Shown: positions 38,391 through 48,319, counted from the first letter of the stretch. The stretch is DNA of 64,000 nt from JAEMQF01 sp963850525 (GCA_963850525.1 CAWKLQ010000008.1:1426001-1490000), one strand, 5' to 3'. Notes: generated from the sequence alone by a model not told the origin. Translations and numbers: made by a program.

Positions 38391-40513
38391 TTACCGAAAC
38401 TCGTAGCGCGCCTTCAAGCCCACCAGCCAATTTCGCGGCATCGCAGGCTCGAAGAAGCGGCTGTTCGCTTCGTTGACGATCACTGAGCCGGCGTAGTTCC
38501 GGTTTGCCGCGTTGTCGACGCGCAGCAACTGGCTGAACTGCCATTCGCCAATCGTCTGCTGAAAGCCCGCGCGCAGGTTCAGCACGGTCGCAGCCGGCGC
38601 AGCGTCGATATTCAGGTCGTTCACGTAGAGCTTGTCGGTGCGTATCACTTCCACGCCCGCGTTGAAACCGCCCCACGCGCCGCGCGGCGCCCAGGCGAGC
38701 TCGGCAAAGGCGTTGCGCTCGGGCGTGCCGGGCAGGTGGAAGCCCGAGAACACGTTGGGCGTGGCGCCACCGCCGCTGATGAAGTCTTGATTGAAGCGCG
38801 CCCGCATCAGCGTCAGGCTCAGCGTGCTGCGCAAGGACTCGTCCCACTGAGCGACGTGCGACAGCTCGATGCCGCGGCGCAACGTCTTGCCGGCGTTCTT
38901 GAACGTCGAGCGCCCGCCGACATTCGTGTCGACGACGATTTCATCGCGCGTAGCGATGTCGAACAGCGCCGCGTCCAGGCGCTGGCCTTCGGCAACTTTC
39001 CACTTCGCGCCGATCTCCGCATGCCGGCTCTTCGACGCCTTCAAGTCGACGTTCAACCCGGTCAGCGGCGCAGGCCGGTACGACAACTCAGTGAAGGTGG
39101 GCGTCTCGAAGCCCTGGCCGACGTTCGCATAGACATTCAGCGCCGGCGCGGCGCGCCAGGCTACGCCGAGCACCGGGCTCGTCGCGCGGTAGCTCAGGCT
39201 GCCACTGTCGTCGGGGTTGAGCGGCGGGTCGGTCGGCAGCGCGCCAGGCACGATGAAGCGGTCATCCGACCTGAAGCGCACCTGGCTCGCGCGCACGCCG
39301 GCGGTGGCCGTCCACTGCGAATCGATGTCCAAGCTCGCCTGGACAAAGGCGTCGCGGTTGTCGGCGCGGTTGCGCTCGTTGCGCTTCGGGTCGCCCTGCA
39401 CGCCCAGCGTGTTCAGATAGCCCTGGCGGTCTTCGTCGCTTCGATCGAAGTCGATGCCGCCCACCAGGCGCAGCGCCCGATCCGCGCCGAACTTGACGGC
39501 ATGGCTCAGTTGCACGCCCAAGCCCTGGTAGCTGCGCGAGAACACGACGATGCCGCCGCTGTGCGTCGGCGGCGCCTGCACCGCGGGCGGGATCGACAAG
39601 GCGTTGTCCAGATCGCGCTGGCCGAAGTAGATTCGTGCCGTCAACTGTGTCGCGTCACCCAGGCGCTGCTCGAACACGCTGCCGATCTGCTGCTGCAGCA
39701 CGGTCTTGCGCGGGTCCTGCGCCACCACCGCGGGAATCCCCTGCTCCCACTGCGCGCGCGTCAGGCCCAGCGAGTCCAGCGACACCGGCTGGTTCAGCGA
39801 GTTCACGATCAGGCTGAAGCGCGTGACCGGGCTCGCGTCATGCTGCCACTTGCCGTTGATCTGGTCGCGACTGGCCTTGCTGTGCGGGCGAAAGCCATCG
39901 GTGTGAAAGGTCGACGCGTCAAACACCACGGCGTCGTTGGGCCCGGTGGCGCCGAATTTCACGCCCACCTTGTTCTGGCCATAAGGGCCGACCGAGCCGC
40001 TGACGGTGGTCGTGGGGCGCTCCACCTCCATGTCGCTGAAGACCTGCACCACACCCCCCGCCGCGTTGCCGTAAAGCTGCGCCAGCGGACCGCGCAGCAC
40101 CTCGATGCGCCCGGCCGAGGTCAGCGCAATGTTCGACGCCTGGCCCTGCCCGTCGGGCATCGTCGCCGGAATCCCGTCGACGATCAGGCGCACGCCGCGA
40201 ATGCCGAAGGTCGAGCGCGAGCCGAAGCCGCGGATCGAGAGCTGCAGATCCTGCGAATAGTTCTGCCGGTTCAGCACCGAGATGCCGGGCACGCGGTTCA
40301 GCGCTTCGGACAGGTTCACCTGCGGGCCGGCGGATTCGATCGTCTCGCGCGTCACGGCGCTGATCGCCGCCGGGGCGTCGAAGGTCGTCTGGCGCGAGCG
40401 TTCGGCGCTGACGATCACTGGGTCAAGCTGGGTCGGGCGGGCACAGCGGTTTGCGCAGCGGGGCCGAAACCGGCCAGCGCGCACACGCCGCCGAGGGCGA
40501 AAGCTTTTCTCAT
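38391..40513 (-). CDS. TonB-dependent outer-membrane receptor with frameshift after the signal peptide
   Basis: The main frame (38391-40484) encodes a plug domain (VIVSAERSRQTTFDAPAAISAVT, then LNRVPGISVLNRQNYSQDLQLSIRGFG) and a full beta-barrel ending in the aromatic-terminated KARYEFR. In that frame the N-terminus is not a signal peptide. A proper one (MRKAFALGGVCALAGFGPAAQTAVPA) starts at 40513 in a neighbouring frame and would join the main frame if one base were added near 40433-40441, within a GC-rich CCCGCCCG stretch. The ligand, probably a ferric siderophore or cobalamin, is unknown. This looks like a mutation or a base-calling error. Confidence 0.85.
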
Positions 40514-40672
40514 GTCTCCAGACCGATCGAGTTGTTTGCGGCCGAGTCTAGGCGTCGACAAAGCGCCGCCGGCTCATGATTTTCTGGTTTCGGTCCAGCA
40601 CGGACACAAAGCGATCCATAGGAGGTCGCTGATTGCGACAGATCAGTTCCCTCCGACTTCGTGTTTTCCCTT

Positions 40673-40717
40673 CCCTAGAACTAGGGATTGACGCCTTTCG
40701 CAATCGGACGATATGGT
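40673..40717 (+). promoter_or_regulatory. Palindromic operator next to a sigma70-like promoter
   Basis: CCCTAG at 40673-40678 is inverted as CTAGGG at 40681-40686 with a two-base AA centre. Directly adjacent is a -35 candidate TTGACG at 40688-40693, and 18 bases on a -10 candidate TATGGT at 40712-40717. The placement, abutting the -35 box, is that expected of an activator site. The leader to the ATG at 40810 would be about 85 bases. Confidence 0.5.
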
Positions 40718-40809
40718 GCCATTGGGTTCTGAGTCAAGCCGGAACGAGATCGACTGCAGCGCCAGCACATGCCCTGCACGCTTTCCAACATGCGTATCAA
40801 GGACGAGAA

Positions 40810-41916
40810 ATGCATTACCCCAAACTCCTGTCGCTCGCCCTCCTGTGCGCCGCGCTGCCCGGACTGGTCTTGGCCAACGGGCCCGAGGCCAGCGTCAGCG
40901 TCAGCGCAGTCCCGGCGTCGACGTCGGTCAGCCGAGCTGGCAGCCCGAACTACGCCGCCTACGCGATCGAGGTCAAGAACATCACTTACGACGACAAGCT
41001 GCGCATCGTCAAGCTCACCGGCAACAGCAGCGTCTGGGTTGGCGACGTCCGGCTGCCAACCGCCGTCGCGACGTTTGACTCGGATGACTCGGCCAGCGTC
41101 ACCTGCGTCGCGACGACGCCCGACTTGACCGGAATCGAATGCACCATCGCCCGAGACTTGTTCCCGGGCGAGTCATTGACCTTCACCGTCGTCTTCAAGA
41201 CGCCTGTGGCCGACCCCTCGATCCCGGAAACCGGCGCGACGATCAAGTTCTCGACCAAGACGGTTTACGCGGAATACGAGCACAACGAGCCCTATTTCGA
41301 CGACTTCGAAACGATCAAACGGACCGGAACCACTGCACTCGCCCCATTGAGCGCGACGAGAGTCGAAACCTACATTCCTGGCGCCGTGGCGGCGACGGTC
41401 TTCACGGGCACGGGCGGCGCGCCGAGCGCCACCGCTGCCGACCCGTGGACGACTCGGGTCGTCATTCCGAGCGGTCAGCGCACAACGGCGCGAATTGAAG
41501 AAGCCACGCTGCCGGAGTCCTGCGCCCCCGACACGCCAATTTGCTTCAGCTCCGCGCTCACGATCCCGGGCAGCTACGTCACCCCAGTGCTGAAGATCTT
41601 CCTGCGTCGCGACGTGACGACGATTGGCTCGACGAGCACGATGTCGTCGCTTTCGTACTACAAACCGAAAGCGCCGAACATCAACAATGCGGTGATTTCC
41701 TACCAGCAGTCGCCACCCAGCGGGCCCTTCGTCGACGTGCCGAACTGCTTGAAGGACTACTACACGAAGGCGATCATCCCGCCCACGGCAGCCAACCCCC
41801 GCTGCATCGCCAAGCGCACGGCCTTCGCCAAGAAGTATCCGGTACCGCTTGTCGACCAAGGCGACTGGGAGTTCGAGATCTGGGCGATCGACAACGGCGT
41901 GTACCGGACGCGCTGA
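40810..41916 (+). CDS. Exported protein of unknown function
   Basis: The 368-residue protein has a signal peptide (MHYPKLLSLALLCAALPGLVLANG, cleavage near residue 24). The mature protein is rich in Thr, Ser, Val and Pro and predicted to be mainly beta. FPGESLTFTVVFKTPV near residue 120 looks like an immunoglobulin-like or DUF11-like fold. Four or more cysteines in the second half (ESCAPDTPICF, NCLKDYY, NPRCIAK) suggest disulfides outside the cytoplasm. GGACGAG before the ATG is a fair ribosome binding site. I do not recognise a family. The start is set by that site and the signal peptide. Confidence 0.78.
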   Translation: MHYPKLLSLALLCAALPGLVLANGPEASVSVSAVPASTSVSRAGSPNYAAYAIEVKNITYDDKLRIVKLTGNSSVWVGDVRLPTAVATFDSDDSASVTCVATTPDLTGIECTIARDLFPGESLTFTVVFKTPVADPSIPETGATIKFSTKTVYAEYEHNEPYFDDFETIKRTGTTALAPLSATRVETYIPGAVAATVFTGTGGAPSATAADPWTTRVVIPSGQRTTARIEEATLPESCAPDTPICFSSALTIPGSYVTPVLKIFLRRDVTTIGSTSTMSSLSYYKPKAPNINNAVISYQQSPPSGPFVDVPNCLKDYYTKAIIPPTAANPRCIAKRTAFAKKYPVPLVDQGDWEFEIWAIDNGVYRTR

Positions 41917-41959
41917 GTTCCCACAGCAACGCGTCGGTCCGTGAACTCAGGCCGACGCG

Positions 41960-42298
41960 CTATGCCAGCGAGTCGGCCCAGGCACTCGCGCGTTGCGCGC
42001 AGACGTGGTTGCCCTTGGCCAAGTAAAGGGTGATCGATTCCGCAATCGCCTTGAGCGCGCCACGTCGATCGCCGGCAATTTGCATCACGGCAGCGAGTTC
42101 CGCCAGAGTGTCGGCTTGCAGGGTCGGCGCCTCGGTTTGACGCGCCAAGGCCAAGGCGTCCTGCGCGAGCTGTAGCGCCTGCTCAGCGCTCGCCGCGGCG
42201 CGCGAGAATCGGGGCACGCGTCGAACGCCACGCGGCTTGCGCTTCGATGTCGTCGGCGCGGCAGCGCTATGCGCGGTATCGAGCCAACTCCAGTGCAT
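41960..42298 (-). pseudogene. C-terminal remnant of the cyclase/ATPase/TPR protein, out of frame
   Basis: This stretch reads as helical repeat sequence (AEQALQLAQDALALARQTEAPTLQADTLAELAAVM, ending in RASAWADSLA) and continues the TPR-like tail of the large regulator upstream on the same strand. It is in a different frame from the 42085-45153 reading. It is probably the true C-terminus of that protein, separated from it by frameshifts rather than an independent gene. Confidence 0.6.
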
Positions 42299-45153
42299 CG
42301 TCGTCGCGGCCCTGATCCCGAATCACCCGCGCCAGACGCCGGCCATCGACGCCAAGTAGAAGGTTTCGCCCATGCGCGCCAGAAAATCGCAGTCTTCACG
42401 CAACTCCTGCTCGGCGGTGACCAAGTCGCCAGCGAGCAACTCCACGCCGGCCAGCCAGCCCGGTCGAGGCGACGTTCACGCCCTGGCCGAGGTCGCGCAG
42501 CAGCGCCCGCCCGCCGCGGTAGGCCGCGCGCGCGGGATCGAATTCGCCATGCATCGCATGAAGTTGCGCCAAGCGCGCCCATGACGATGCCTTGCACCAG
42601 CCGGTCGGCCAGGCCGGGGCCCAGAATGCGCTCGCACTCGGCGATCGCCTGCGGCACCGGCGTCGGGCCCAGCAACACATTCATCGCCATGCTCACGCCG
42701 CTGCGCTCGGTCAGATGTTCGGCGTCGGCGAGACGCGCGTGCTCGACGTATCGGGCTGACGCTTCGCTCGCCTTCCCGTAGCGCGCGGCAACACCATGCA
42801 CCAACCCGATCAGCCGCCAGGCCGACGCCAGTTCGAGGTGCGCGCTCTCGCTCTCCAGCGCCGGGAATAGCCTGCGACTGGTCAGTTGCAGCGCCTCTTC
42901 GCTCCAATCGCCGGGATCGGCGCTGAACCGGCGTACCAGCATGTCCAAAAGTCTGTGCGGCGACCTCGACGCGGTAGTCGCCCGCACGCCTCGCCAAATT
43001 CGACCGCCTGCGGCCAGGACTCTGCGCGCTTCGGTAAATTCGCTCAGCTCCATCAAGGCCTCGCCCAGCTCTGGAAGCAAGGTCCAGGCGGCTCGGATCG
43101 TCAGCGGCCAGCAGCGCCACCGCCCGCGGAAGAGGTTCGCCGCGGCGTGCACGTCGCCACGCGCCGACGCCCGCCGGCCAGCCGCGCCTAGACGCTGCGC
43201 GGCATCGGCGCCGATCGCCAGCCCCTGCTCATCCAGCGGCCCGAGCTCGGCCAAGTACCGATGCGCCTGTTCCAGGTGATAGCCCAGGATCTCCTGATAC
43301 TCGAGTTCGCGCCCCCGCTCGGCATTGATGCGATCCGCCCACTTCACAAAGTTGATGTGCAGCGTGGCGCGGGTCCGCTTGAGCAGGCCGTTGTAGACCG
43401 TGTCGCGAACCAGGTGGTGGTGGAAGCGGTAAATCGTCTCGGCGTCGCGCGACGCCGCCGGGTCGATGAAGTGCTTGCGCGCCAGCGCGCCCAGGTGTTC
43501 CGGCAATTTCGCGCGCACCGCATCGGGCGAGAGCGATTCAACCGCGTGCTGCGCGAACTCCACGCCAATCACCGACGCGGGCTCGATCGAGACGCGCTCT
43601 TCGCGGCCCAGGTTGTCCAGGCGCGCCTCCAACAGGGCGTGGATCGTCGGCGGAACGGCGATATCGGCGTTGCCCGAGCCGCGCACCCACTGCCCGCCCT
43701 CCTGGCGCAGCACGTCGGCGTCAAGCAACATCGACAGCATTTGCTCGATGAACAGCGGGTTGCCTTCGGCCGCGGTAACGATCTTTTCGACCACGTCTTG
43801 CGGCAGGCCGGCCGAACCGAGCAGGTTTTCGACCACTTGCGCTGACGCAGCGTCGTTCAGCGGCCCGAGCATGAGTCGGCTCGCACGCTCGCGTTCGCTC
43901 CACTGCGGGCGTTCTTCGAGCAGATCATGCCGCGCGGTGGCCATCAAAACGATGGAGGCGCCGCTGGCGGTGTCGAGCACGTGTTCGACCAAGTCCAGGA
44001 ACGCGGTTTCGGCCCAGTGGATGTCGTCGATGAACGCCACCACCGGGCCCTTGGCCGCCAGGCGCTCGAGGAATTTGCGCGCCGCCCAGTTGGTTTCGTG
44101 CAGCGGAAACGCCGCCGTGCTCAGGCCCACCGCGGCGGCAAGCCGATCAGCCACACCTGCGTCGACCGCGCTGCTCAGCAACTTCTCGCGCGCCGCTTCG
44201 GGCGTGTCGTCTTCGCGGATTCCCGCCGCCTCGCCGACGATGCCGCGCAGCGGCCAGAACGTGATGCCGTCGCCATAGGGCAGGCAGCGCCCACGCAGGA
44301 CTCGCGCGTGGCCGGCGCGGCGGTCGACGAATTCGGCCGTCAGGCGCGTCTTGCCGGCGCCCGCGTCGCCGATCACGGTGACCAGGCGCGGCGCACGTTG
44401 CTCGCAGGCTTCGCGGTACACGCCTTCCAGCGCTCCGAGTTCGACGTCGCGGCCGACGAGCGGCGTGTCGTGGCGCCGCACGTGGCCGTCCAGCCCCATC
44501 GCGGCGACCAGGCGGTAGGCCGGCAGGCGTTGCGCCTTGCCCTTGAGCTCGAGCGGCTCGACGCGCTCCACGTCGACCGCGTCGCGCACCAGCCGGTAGG
44601 TGAGCTCGCCCAGGTAAATCTGCCCCACCGGTGCGGCCTGTTCGAGCCGCGCAGCGACGTTCACCGCGTCGCCCGTGGCCAGGTTCTGCACCGCGCCCGA
44701 GTCGCCCGTGGCCACCACCTCGCCGGTGTTGATGCCGGTGCGGTTCGCCAACGTCACGCCGTAGCGCGCCAGGAGATCGGTGTTGACGCGTGCCAGCGCC
44801 GCGCGCATGCCGCTGGCCGCGCGAACCGCGCGCAGCGCGTCGTCTTCGTGGGCGCGCGGCAGGCCGAACACGGCCATGATGGCGTCTCCGATGTACTTCT
44901 CGACCTTGCCGCCGTGGCGCGTGAGCTCCGCCGACATGGCGCTGAAGTAGCGCTGCTTGATCTCGTGCAGCGCTTCGGCGTCGACACGTTCACCCAGCGC
45001 CGTGGAGTCTTTCAGGTCGGAGAAGACGATCGTCACCGTCTTGCGCACCTCTTGCGCGGGCTGCACCGCCGCTGCGGCGAGCGGCGTTCCGCAATAGCCG
45101 CACAGGCGAAATTTTGGTGGGTTCTCTTCGCCGCAGCTCGGGCAGTTGATCAT
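42085..45153 (-). CDS. Adenylate/guanylate cyclase-ATPase-TPR regulator, last third frameshifted
   Basis: From 45153 the protein starts with a zinc ribbon (INCPSCGEENPPKFRLCGYCG). A class III nucleotide cyclase domain follows (about residues 45-210; VFSDLKDSTALGERVD, YIGDAIMAVFGLP, NLATGDAVNVAARLEQAA). Next is an AAA_16 ATPase (GDAGAGKTRLTAEF near residue 260, VVAFIDDIHWAE Walker B) and helical TPR-type repeats. Beyond about 43130 single-base gains and losses move the reading between frames (for example near 43128, 43076, 43009, 42984, 42950 and 42579), although the frame stays open to 42085. Without them the protein would continue to 41960. It probably links a signal to cyclic nucleotide output. 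Confidence 0.8.
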   Translation of the reverse strand: MINCPSCGEENPPKFRLCGYCGTPLAAAAVQPAQEVRKTVTIVFSDLKDSTALGERVDAEALHEIKQRYFSAMSAELTRHGGKVEKYIGDAIMAVFGLPRAHEDDALRAVRAASGMRAALARVNTDLLARYGVTLANRTGINTGEVVATGDSGAVQNLATGDAVNVAARLEQAAPVGQIYLGELTYRLVRDAVDVERVEPLELKGKAQRLPAYRLVAAMGLDGHVRRHDTPLVGRDVELGALEGVYREACEQRAPRLVTVIGDAGAGKTRLTAEFVDRRAGHARVLRGRCLPYGDGITFWPLRGIVGEAAGIREDDTPEAAREKLLSSAVDAGVADRLAAAVGLSTAAFPLHETNWAARKFLERLAAKGPVVAFIDDIHWAETAFLDLVEHVLDTASGASIVLMATARHDLLEERPQWSERERASRLMLGPLNDAASAQVVENLLGSAGLPQDVVEKIVTAAEGNPLFIEQMLSMLLDADVLRQEGGQWVRGSGNADIAVPPTIHALLEARLDNLGREERVSIEPASVIGVEFAQHAVESLSPDAVRAKLPEHLGALARKHFIDPAASRDAETIYRFHHHLVRDTVYNGLLKRTRATLHINFVKWADRINAERGRELEYQEILGYHLEQAHRYLAELGPLDEQGLAIGADAAQRLGAAGRRASARGDVHAAANLFRGRWRCWPLTIRAAWTLLPELGEALMELSEFTEARRVLAAGGRIWRGVRATTASRSPHRLLDMLVRRFSADPGDWSEEALQLTSRRLFPALESESAHLELASAWRLIGLVHGVAARYGKASEASARYVEHARLADAEHLTERSGVSMAMNVLLGPTPVPQAIAECERILGPGLADRLVQGIVMGALGATSCDAWRIRSRARGLPRRAGAAARPRPGRERRLDRAGWPAWSCSLATWSPPSRSCVKTAIFWRAWAKPSTWRRWPASGAGDSGSGPRRRCTGVGSIPRIALPRRRHRSASRVAFDACPDSRAPRRALSRRYSSRRTPWPWRVKPRRRPCKPTLWRNSLP

Positions 45154-45201
45154 GGCGCGCAAGTCTACTGCTGCTGCTGCAGCTTCCCGGCCCGATACCC
45201 T

Positions 45202-45270
45202 GTCATCCCGGCGAACGCCGGGATCCAGTTGGCACGCCACAAGGTGGATCCCGGCGTGCGCCGGGATGAC
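45202..45270. repeat. CCCGGCG-type inverted repeat, copy 3
   Basis: GTCATCCCGGCGAACGCC begins at 45202 and its inverted partner ends at 45270 (GTGGATCCCGGCGTGCG then CCGGGATGAC). The arms are separated by about 14 bases. It sits 49 bases before the cyclase gene's start and six bases after the stop of the exported-protein gene at 45277, so it probably separates the two transcripts. Confidence 0.8.
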
Positions 45271-45276
45271 ACATGC

Positions 45277-45699
45277 TCAGGTCGCGACGAGCGCCGCCAC
45301 CACCGCCTGCATCGCCTCTTCGAGCTTCTTGCGCGCCAGCTCGCGGCATTGCTCGCGCGTCGTGTTGGGCGCCGCGTCGAACGCAGTCGCCGACTTTTCC
45401 GGAGCGAAGGCGAGCGCCTTGCCCCGCAACGGCAAGAGCATCGCGCGCGCCGTCACGACGCAGGTGTTGCTGGCGCTGAAGCCGCCTTGCACGTCGCTCG
45501 CAAATCCCCACTTCTTGGGCGGATAGAGTTTCGCCAGGCGCGCCACGGGAAGCTGCTTCTTCCACATCGCTTTGGCCGTCGCGGCGTCCATCAGCATGTC
45601 CGTCGAACGGTCGACGCTCGTGTATTGCGGCTGCGCTGCCCAGACGCCAAACGCAGTCAGCGTGAGCGCGGCGAGCAAAGCGGTGATCCAGACCTTCAT
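45277..45699 (-). CDS. Small exported protein of unknown function
   Basis: This 140-residue protein has a signal peptide (MKVWITALLAALTLTAFGVWAAQPQ, cleavage near residue 23). The mature domain has LYPPKKWGFASDVQGGFSASNTCVVTARAMLLP and a cysteine in TTREQCRELARKKLEEAM, which could pair with the first. The start at 45699 opens directly into the signal peptide; the in-frame upstream stretch is not plausible. The next upstream gene on the same strand starts 80 bases away and is also exported. No function is recognised. Confidence 0.7.
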   Translation of the reverse strand: MKVWITALLAALTLTAFGVWAAQPQYTSVDRSTDMLMDAATAKAMWKKQLPVARLAKLYPPKKWGFASDVQGGFSASNTCVVTARAMLLPLRGKALAFAPEKSATAFDAAPNTTREQCRELARKKLEEAMQAVVAALVAT

Positions 45700-45778
45700 G
45701 GCACACCCCAAGGGACTCGGCGGCTTGGCGCCGCCAAGCACCGGTTGTACGGCAATCGGCGCAGGCCACCCGTCGGGC

Positions 45779-46699
45779 TTACCCGGGGGCGGCGCGCCGC
45801 GCGACCTCCTTGCGCTTCATCTCCAGGTACTCGCTTTCGCTCATTTCGTGCAGTTGCAGCGCGTAGCGTTCGGTGGCGGCGAACCAGTCGCGCAGGCGTT
45901 TTTCCACTTGCTGAGTGGGTGCTGTACCCATGGCGCCGAGGTAGGCGTCGATCGCCAGGTAGTAGCGCATCGTGTTGCGCTCGACGACGCCGCGCACGTT
46001 ACCCACGTAGACCGGCTTGCCGTCGGGCAGCTTGTCGACCACCGAGAAACCCACCTTGCCGCTGCCCAGCGTCGACAGGTAGGCACTCAGCGCGAGCCGC
46101 GCTGCCATGCCGTAGCCGTAGGAGTAGGACAAATGCATGAAGCTGCGCCCGCCGTCCAGCGGCACAGCTTGCAACGCGATGCGGTAGTCGCGCGTTCCCA
46201 TCGGTCCGCTGTCGGCGCGCAGGCTCGCGTGCAGGTACTCCGGCGTGGCGGCGACTTGGCGAAAGGCAAACTCGACGCGGTAGGTCTCTTCGATCGGCTG
46301 GTCGAATTTGCGGCCGATGTGCACCATCACGTTCGCCCCGCCCGCGCCGGGCGCCACGGCACAGTGTTTGACGTTCAGGTGCAGGATCAGGATGTCGCAC
46401 CAGGTCTCGGCCTTGCTGAGGCTCGTGCCGAGCGCAGCGAAAGGGTGCTCGACGACGGCGTAGATGTCGCCCCGCAAGTCGCCCGAGTTCTGCACCGAGT
46501 CGAGGTGCAGGGCCCGGCCGAAGGGGTTGTTGCGCAGCGGCTCCTGCAGCGTAGCGTAGCGCTCGCGCAGCGCCGCGGCGCTGTCGGTTGAAGCGGTCTG
46601 GGCCAACGTGGTCCCAGTAACCAGGCAAGCCAGTGCCGCAAGCACCCAGCGGCTCAGACCCCACAGCACCTTTGCACAGCCACCTCGGTTCAATTTCAT
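45779..46699 (-). CDS. Exported protein of unknown function, conserved-looking
   Basis: The 306-residue protein has a signal peptide (basic start MKLNRGGCAKVLWG, hydrophobic core WVLAALACLVTG, cleavage after TTLAQT near residue 36). The mature part contains NNPFGRALHLDSVQNSGDLRGDIYAVVEHPF and a long regular beta-rich section (YDYRIALQAVPLDGGRSF-like, YSYGYGMAARLALSAYL). The start at 46699 is set by a purine-rich GGGAGGG nine or so bases upstream. It is divergent from the SEC-C gene. I recall similar unannotated proteins in Burkholderiales but can give no function. Confidence 0.75.
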   Translation of the reverse strand: MKLNRGGCAKVLWGLSRWVLAALACLVTGTTLAQTASTDSAAALRERYATLQEPLRNNPFGRALHLDSVQNSGDLRGDIYAVVEHPFAALGTSLSKAETWCDILILHLNVKHCAVAPGAGGANVMVHIGRKFDQPIEETYRVEFAFRQVAATPEYLHASLRADSGPMGTRDYRIALQAVPLDGGRSFMHLSYSYGYGMAARLALSAYLSTLGSGKVGFSVVDKLPDGKPVYVGNVRGVVERNTMRYYLAIDAYLGAMGTAPTQQVEKRLRDWFAATERYALQLHEMSESEYLEMKRKEVARRAAPG

Positions 46700-46820
46700 C
46701 GCCCTGCCCTCCCGGAACCGGCCCGCCCAGGCATACATTGTGGCGCGCTCAATCGAGCTGCGCCAGCCCGACGGCAGTGCGACGACAATGGCGCGGACCA
46801 CCCCCAGGCAACGCGACGCG

Positions 46821-48319
46821 ATGAACACCAGGATCGGCCGCAACGACCCCTGCCCTTGCGGCAGTGGCAAGAAGTACAAACATTGCTGCGGCTCGAGCGC
46901 CGTGCAAACCGCTGCGCCGGCCGACGGGCACGGCGGCGCGGTGCAGCGTGCCCTGGCCTGGCTGGAACAGCACCACCGCAAGGCCTGGTCGATCGCGTTT
47001 GAAGCAGCGTTCGAGGAAGCGATCGACGAGATCTTCCACGACGAAGACAACGACGCGGTCATCGACGCTGCGCTCGCCGGCCTGAGCGACGAGGTCATGG
47101 GGCAGGTGCAGATCAACCTCGCCGAATGGCTGCTAGCCGAAGGCGAAATCCAGGTCAAGGGCGAATGGAGCGGCGTTCCCGAGCTGCTGTTGGGTGAGCG
47201 CGGCCCGCTGCTGTCCATCGGCCAGCGCGCCTGGCTCGAACAGTTGTCGCGCCAGCCGCTGCGCCTGTACGCCGTAACCGAGGTCGTTCCCGGCGGCAGC
47301 ATCACGCTGTGCGACGCCCTGGACACGGCGCTGCCGCCGATCGTCGTCAGCGAGGTGGAAGGCAGCCGTTCGATGCGCGTGGGCCTGCAGATCGGCGCGC
47401 GCGTCATGGACGTCACCGATGAGCGGCAGCTTTCAGGCGCGATCTACCCGTTTGCCGGATGGGCCGGGCGTGCGCTGCTCGAGCAGCTTCGCGACATGGG
47501 CTTCGGCGCGGCAACGCCGCGGGACGGCGACGACGGCGACGGAACGGCGTAGCGACGGCGACGACGGCAGCGCCGGCGGTGACGGCCAGGTCAGCGAAGA
47601 CGCCGCGGACGACAAGCTGATGTTCGGCCTCACGATCATCGAAGCCTGGCTCGCGCAACACTTGAGGCCCGCGCCGCTGCCGCAGATCATCGACAGCGCC
47701 AGCGGCGAGCCCATGCTCTTCACGACCGACCACTACGAAGTGCTCGACTGGGTTGAACTCGTCAATGCGCTGGCCGCGCAGCCCGAGGTGGCGGGCAGCC
47801 GTGAAGAGGGCTGGGACCGGCTGGTCAAGAGCGACGACGGCCTCACGCGATCGCGCGCACGCATCGAGGCGCATGGCCGAAGGCAAGCGCGTGTCGGTGC
47901 AGTACAAGACCGCCGGCCTGGCCGAACGCGGCAGGCCCTGGTTCAACGCGCTGGCCGGCGCGGCGGCGCGGTTTCTGATGACGGAAGTGTCCGACCCGAA
48001 GGGCATGCTCGCGAACCGCGCGCCAGGCGCCCCGGGGCTGCCCAAAGGAGTTCCCTTGCCAGCGGGCACGGACCGGGCAGCGCTGAACGAGGCTTTCACC
48101 AAGGTCATGGCGGGTTATTACGCCAACTGGGCCGACGAGCCCATTCCCGCGCTCGACGGCCGCACGCCGCGCCAGGCCATCGCTACCCCGGCCGGTTTGG
48201 AGCGCGTCAAAGGTCTGCTGCGCCAGTACGAAGACGACGAAGCGCGCGCGTCGGCGGAACAAGGACGAAGCGAGTTCTCGTACCAGTTTCTCTGGGATGC
48301 GCTCGGGCTGAAGCGGTAG
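46821..48319 (+). pseudogene. SEC-C motif protein split by two frameshifts
   Basis: The N-terminus has a SEC-C zinc motif (IGRNDPCPCGSGKKYKHCCG, residues 6-25). The first frame ends at a TAG at 47550-47552. The protein resumes in a second frame from about 47554 (DDKLMFGLTIIEAWLAQHL, then YEVLDWVELVNALAA) and in a third from about 47873 (MAEGKRVSVQYKTAGLAERG, ending FLWDALGLKR at 48319). Removing the 31 bases between a 15-bp direct repeat (see 47523) and one C at about 47872 rebuilds one frame of about 489 codons. The tail resembles C-terminal parts of other SEC-C proteins. The start may instead be 46788. Confidence 0.75.
47523..47568. repeat. 15-bp direct repeat, 31 bp apart, in the SEC-C gene
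   Basis: GACGGCGACGACGGC occurs at 47523-47537 and again at 47554-47568. The spacing of 31 is not a multiple of three, so loss of one repeat plus the spacer shifts the frame by one base. Deleting that unit joins the first two segments of the SEC-C protein in frame and removes the TAG at 47550-47552. Confidence 0.85.

Noticed and set aside
43927..46140. A 737-codon frame on plus opposite the cyclase gene
   Set aside because: It is antisense to the recognised cyclase and exported-protein genes and has no domain.
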